In this document: positions 6,009-7,939 of the stretch, one piece after another
How the letters are laid out: every line of letters starts with the position of its first letter
Position numbering within the stretch: the stretch's first letter is position 1
Source of the DNA: an uncultured bacterium
Lineage (GTDB): Bacteria > Planctomycetota > UBA1135 > GCA-002686595
Reading direction: 5' to 3'
Assembly (NCBI GenBank): GCA_913058555.1
Contig: CAJXRJ010000341.1
Coordinates: 1-7,939, forward strand
DNA length: 7,939 nucleotides
The notes under the pieces: model-generated
Databases searched by the model: none
What the model saw: the letters and a program-made list of their open reading frames with translations, nothing else
What the model was told of the DNA's origin: nothing
Made by a program: the position numbers and the translations under genes

Positions 6009-7241
6009 ATGATCTCCGCCGTCCTGCTTCTCGTCGCGCCGCTCCAGAGCCCCGAGTGGTCGCTCCCTCCGATCGAGTACGGCAAAGCCGCGCCCACTGA
6101 CGCCGTCACTAAGCTCGTGCAGGGCATTGAAAGCGGCGACGTGGTGATCCCCCACGACGGCGCCGCCTTCTCCCTGGAGGGACTCCTCGACGCCCTCGGA
6201 GTCCCCACCAGCTCCCAGGTCACGGTCTTCTCGCGCACGAGCATGCAAGCGAAGGCCATCACGCCCCAGAGGCCGCGGGCCCTCTACTTCTCGGACGACG
6301 TGTACGTGGGCTACGTCCCGGACGGGAACCTCTTGGAGATCACCACCGTCGACGAGCGCGAGGGCCTCGTCTTTTACTCCCTCGATCGACGCGCCCCCAC
6401 CGCCGAGTCCCAGCCGCAGTTCCGCCGCGAGACCCACCGGTGCCTCCAGTGCCATGCGACCACACGCTCCGCAGGCATGCCGGCCCACGTCCTGCGATCC
6501 GTCCACGCCGATCGTCGCGGGGAGCCCGAATTTGGCCTCGGCTCAGTCTTCATGGACCCCTCGACCCCCTACGAGAAGCGTTGGGGCGGTTGGTTTGTCA
6601 CCGGCAACGTCGGCGCCATGGCGCACATCGGGAATCAGTTCAGCGCCGGTTCCCGCTCGGCCATCGAGCCCTCTGAAAAGCCCCACGGCAACCTCGATGA
6701 CCTGTGTCAGTCAGAGCACTACCCAACCAACACGAGCGACGTAGTCGCCCTGCTCGTCTTGGAGCATCAGACGCACGCCCAGAACGCGATCGTGCAAGCC
6801 AGTTTCGAAGCGCGCAAGGCCCTCGACTACCAACGCGTTCTGAACGAGATGCTCGGCGAACCCTTGGACACACCGGTGCACTCCACGGACTCCCGCCTCG
6901 ACCGCGCCGCCGAGAAAGTGATCGCCGCGCTCATGCACTCCGAAGAGGTGCCGCTGCCCGGCCCCATCGGCCAGGACTCTCCGTTTGTCGCGGCATTCAT
7001 GGGGAGCGCCCGCCGGGACTCCCGTGGCCGCAGCCTTCGCGACATGGACCTGGAGTCGCGTCTCTTCCGCTACCCGCTGAGCTACACGGTCGACTCGCCG
7101 GCATTCCGAGGGCTGCCCGAGCCCCTCGCGAAGCGAGTGTGGGCGGGCCTGCACCTCGCGCTCCAAGCGGAGCCTCACTTCAAGGAGACGCTCGAGATTC
7201 TGAAGGAGACACGCGCCGCCGAGATTCCTGCAGAATGGTGA
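6009..7241 (+). CDS. Exported single-CXXCH (c-type heme) protein, function unknown
   Basis: A 410-residue protein with a short hydrophobic N-terminus (MISAVLLLVAPLQS) that probably serves for export but lacks the usual basic residues. In-frame TGA at 5949 with no better start after it fixes the ATG at 6009. CLQCH at 145-149 is a c-type heme-attachment motif, the only one. Around it are blocks I recall from an unnamed family in Planctomycetota and related phyla: 'RALYFSDDVYVGYV' (90-103), 'FRRETHRCLQCHA' (138-150), 'RWGGWFVTGNVG' (191-202), 'AHIGN' (205-209) and 'SDVVALLVLEHQTHAQNA' (243-260). Conserved histidines such as H206, H253 and H256 could be the second heme ligand. It is larger than a simple cytochrome c, so heme may serve catalysis or sensing in the periplasm. 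It follows the beta-helix gene by 57 bp on the same strand, with a further secreted-protein gene 71 bp downstream. Confidence 0.88.
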   Translation: MISAVLLLVAPLQSPEWSLPPIEYGKAAPTDAVTKLVQGIESGDVVIPHDGAAFSLEGLLDALGVPTSSQVTVFSRTSMQAKAITPQRPRALYFSDDVYVGYVPDGNLLEITTVDEREGLVFYSLDRRAPTAESQPQFRRETHRCLQCHATTRSAGMPAHVLRSVHADRRGEPEFGLGSVFMDPSTPYEKRWGGWFVTGNVGAMAHIGNQFSAGSRSAIEPSEKPHGNLDDLCQSEHYPTNTSDVVALLVLEHQTHAQNAIVQASFEARKALDYQRVLNEMLGEPLDTPVHSTDSRLDRAAEKVIAALMHSEEVPLPGPIGQDSPFVAAFMGSARRDSRGRSLRDMDLESRLFRYPLSYTVDSPAFRGLPEPLAKRVWAGLHLALQAEPHFKETLEILKETRAAEIPAEW

Positions 7242-7242
7242 A

Positions 7243-7257
7243 ACGCGGGGCCCGCGT
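7243..7257. repeat. 15-nt palindrome just after the CXXCH-protein gene
   Basis: ACGCGGGGCCCGCGT is symmetric about G7250 and starts 1 nt after the stop codon. As RNA it could form ACGCG/CGCGT with a 5-nt loop, but no U-tract follows, so it is at best a weak pause or terminator. Confidence 0.3.
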
Positions 7258-7300
7258 CCCCATTGGAATGGTGCAAGAGTCCTGCCCAGCACCGGACTGC

Positions 7301-7306
7301 TATCCT
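7301..7306 (+). promoter_or_regulatory. TATCCT element before the GTG start at 7313
   Basis: TATCCT lies 6 nt before the GTG and is identical to the element at 5995-6000. With a -10 box here, transcription would begin at or next to the GTG. No -35 was recognised. Confidence 0.35.
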
Positions 7307-7312
7307 CCAGTC

Positions 7313-7939
7313 GTGAAAGCAATCCATAGACTCGCATCGATCGTCGTGATTTCCGTCGGGTGCTCGCTCTCGGCACCACCTACCTACGCGCAGCAGGATA
7401 CTGGCGCCCAGGAATCTGTCCTCGCGGAGGAACGCGAGCGGGTCGACGCGATCGACGCACTGCGATCTGAATTGATCTGGGTGCAACGCGCCCTAGAGGA
7501 CAAGCTTCTCACGCCGCCCGCGAAGCTAAGAAAGGCCCATGCCGAGTTCCTCAAGGGAGAAGGGCCGCGGGGGCTAACCCGTGTGCTGCGCGGGAGACGG
7601 CCAGAGGGTCAGGAGATAGACGGCCTGAGCGTGCGCGGGGGCGGCGCCTATTTCTCCTTTGCGACGGGCTCCCACAGCTACAACGACGAACCGGACTTGT
7701 CCTTCCGGGGCGGCCGATTCTCAAGCGGCTTCTACGGCGGTCAGGCAGGCTACGTCGCCAGCCTCGGCGCGCGGAGCCTGGGGTCGATCGGTGACACCGC
7801 GGAGACCGTCCCCGTTGGCCTCGATGGGAACCAGGCCCTGGCTTGGCGCCACCTCTGGTCCGACCTTCGTGACCCCCAGGATCCCACCCGACATGCGGCC
7901 CCGCCCGAGCTTCGCGTGCACCGCGGGGCCGTGGAGCCC
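7313..7939 (+). CDS. Secreted protein of unknown function (3' end beyond the window)
   Basis: The frame from GTG 7313 stays open for 209 codons to the last base. It opens MKAIHRLASIVVISVGCSLS then APPTYAQQ, a clean signal peptide with probable cleavage after Ala26. C17 is a poor lipobox, so a lipoprotein is less likely. Residues 32-85 are charged and probably helical (AEERERVDAIDAL...RALEDKLL). From about 103 the chain is rich in Gly and aromatics: 'DGLSVRGGGAYFSF' (103-116) and 'RGGRFSSGFYGGQAGYVASLG' elements (132-152), probably beta-strands. I do not recognise the family. An in-frame ATG at 7268 would add 15 residues before the signal, which argues against it. It follows the CXXCH gene by 71 bp, codirectionally, and may share its transcript. 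Confidence 0.8.
   Translation, partial: MKAIHRLASIVVISVGCSLSAPPTYAQQDTGAQESVLAEERERVDAIDALRSELIWVQRALEDKLLTPPAKLRKAHAEFLKGEGPRGLTRVLRGRRPEGQEIDGLSVRGGGAYFSFATGSHSYNDEPDLSFRGGRFSSGFYGGQAGYVASLGARSLGSIGDTAETVPVGLDGNQALAWRHLWSDLRDPQDPTRHAAPPELRVHRGAVEP

Noticed and set aside
5475..6506. 343-codon minus-strand frame across the beta-helix / CXXCH junction
   Set aside because: It spans an intergenic gap, has no motif, and overlaps two well-supported plus-strand genes.

Overview
The window is GC-rich, gene-dense bacterial DNA. It carries no phage, transposon, CRISPR or RNA gene that I can support. The first 48 bases are not genomic: they are an Illumina Nextera i7 adapter (end of P7, an 8-base index, and the Tn5 mosaic end) left on the end of an assembled contig. 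Genomic sequence starts at base 49. The secreted-protein content points to Planctomycetota or a similar lineage, though this is inference: a DUF1565-type parallel beta-helix protein with a 'SPAVDVG ... DLGALE' ending, a secreted single-CXXCH protein, and a DUF6263-like acidic protein. Weak or absent Shine-Dalgarno sequences fit the same picture. No marker gene confirms the phylum.

Layout. Bases 49-1987 hold three minus-strand genes, read right to left: a three-helix membrane protein of unknown function, a ComF-family phosphoribosyltransferase, and the first 39 codons of larC (nickel-pincer cofactor synthesis), cut off by the adapter. A 240-bp divergent spacer separates them from a plus-strand ferredoxin/flavodoxin-NADP reductase (2228-3010). 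A strong hairpin with a U-tract on the minus strand (3054-3095) lies between this reductase and a convergent gene for a very acidic secreted protein (4093 to 3119). A 436-bp gene-free spacer follows. Then come three plus-strand genes for exported proteins: the beta-helix protein (4530-5951), the CXXCH protein (6009-7241), and a secreted protein that runs off the right end (7313-7939).

How the genes relate. The left part is housekeeping and cofactor chemistry, with no obvious single pathway. The right part is a run of exported proteins that may work at the cell envelope, but nothing ties them into a defined system. The most interesting non-gene signal is a short element, TAYCYY, placed 5-8 nt before five of the eight start codons, where ribosome-binding sites are missing or poorly spaced. 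It would fit -10 boxes of leaderless transcripts. A second signal is a 9-bp inverted repeat enclosing two perfect 13-bp tandem repeats just after the membrane-protein gene. I found no convincing new defence, secretion or mobile system here.
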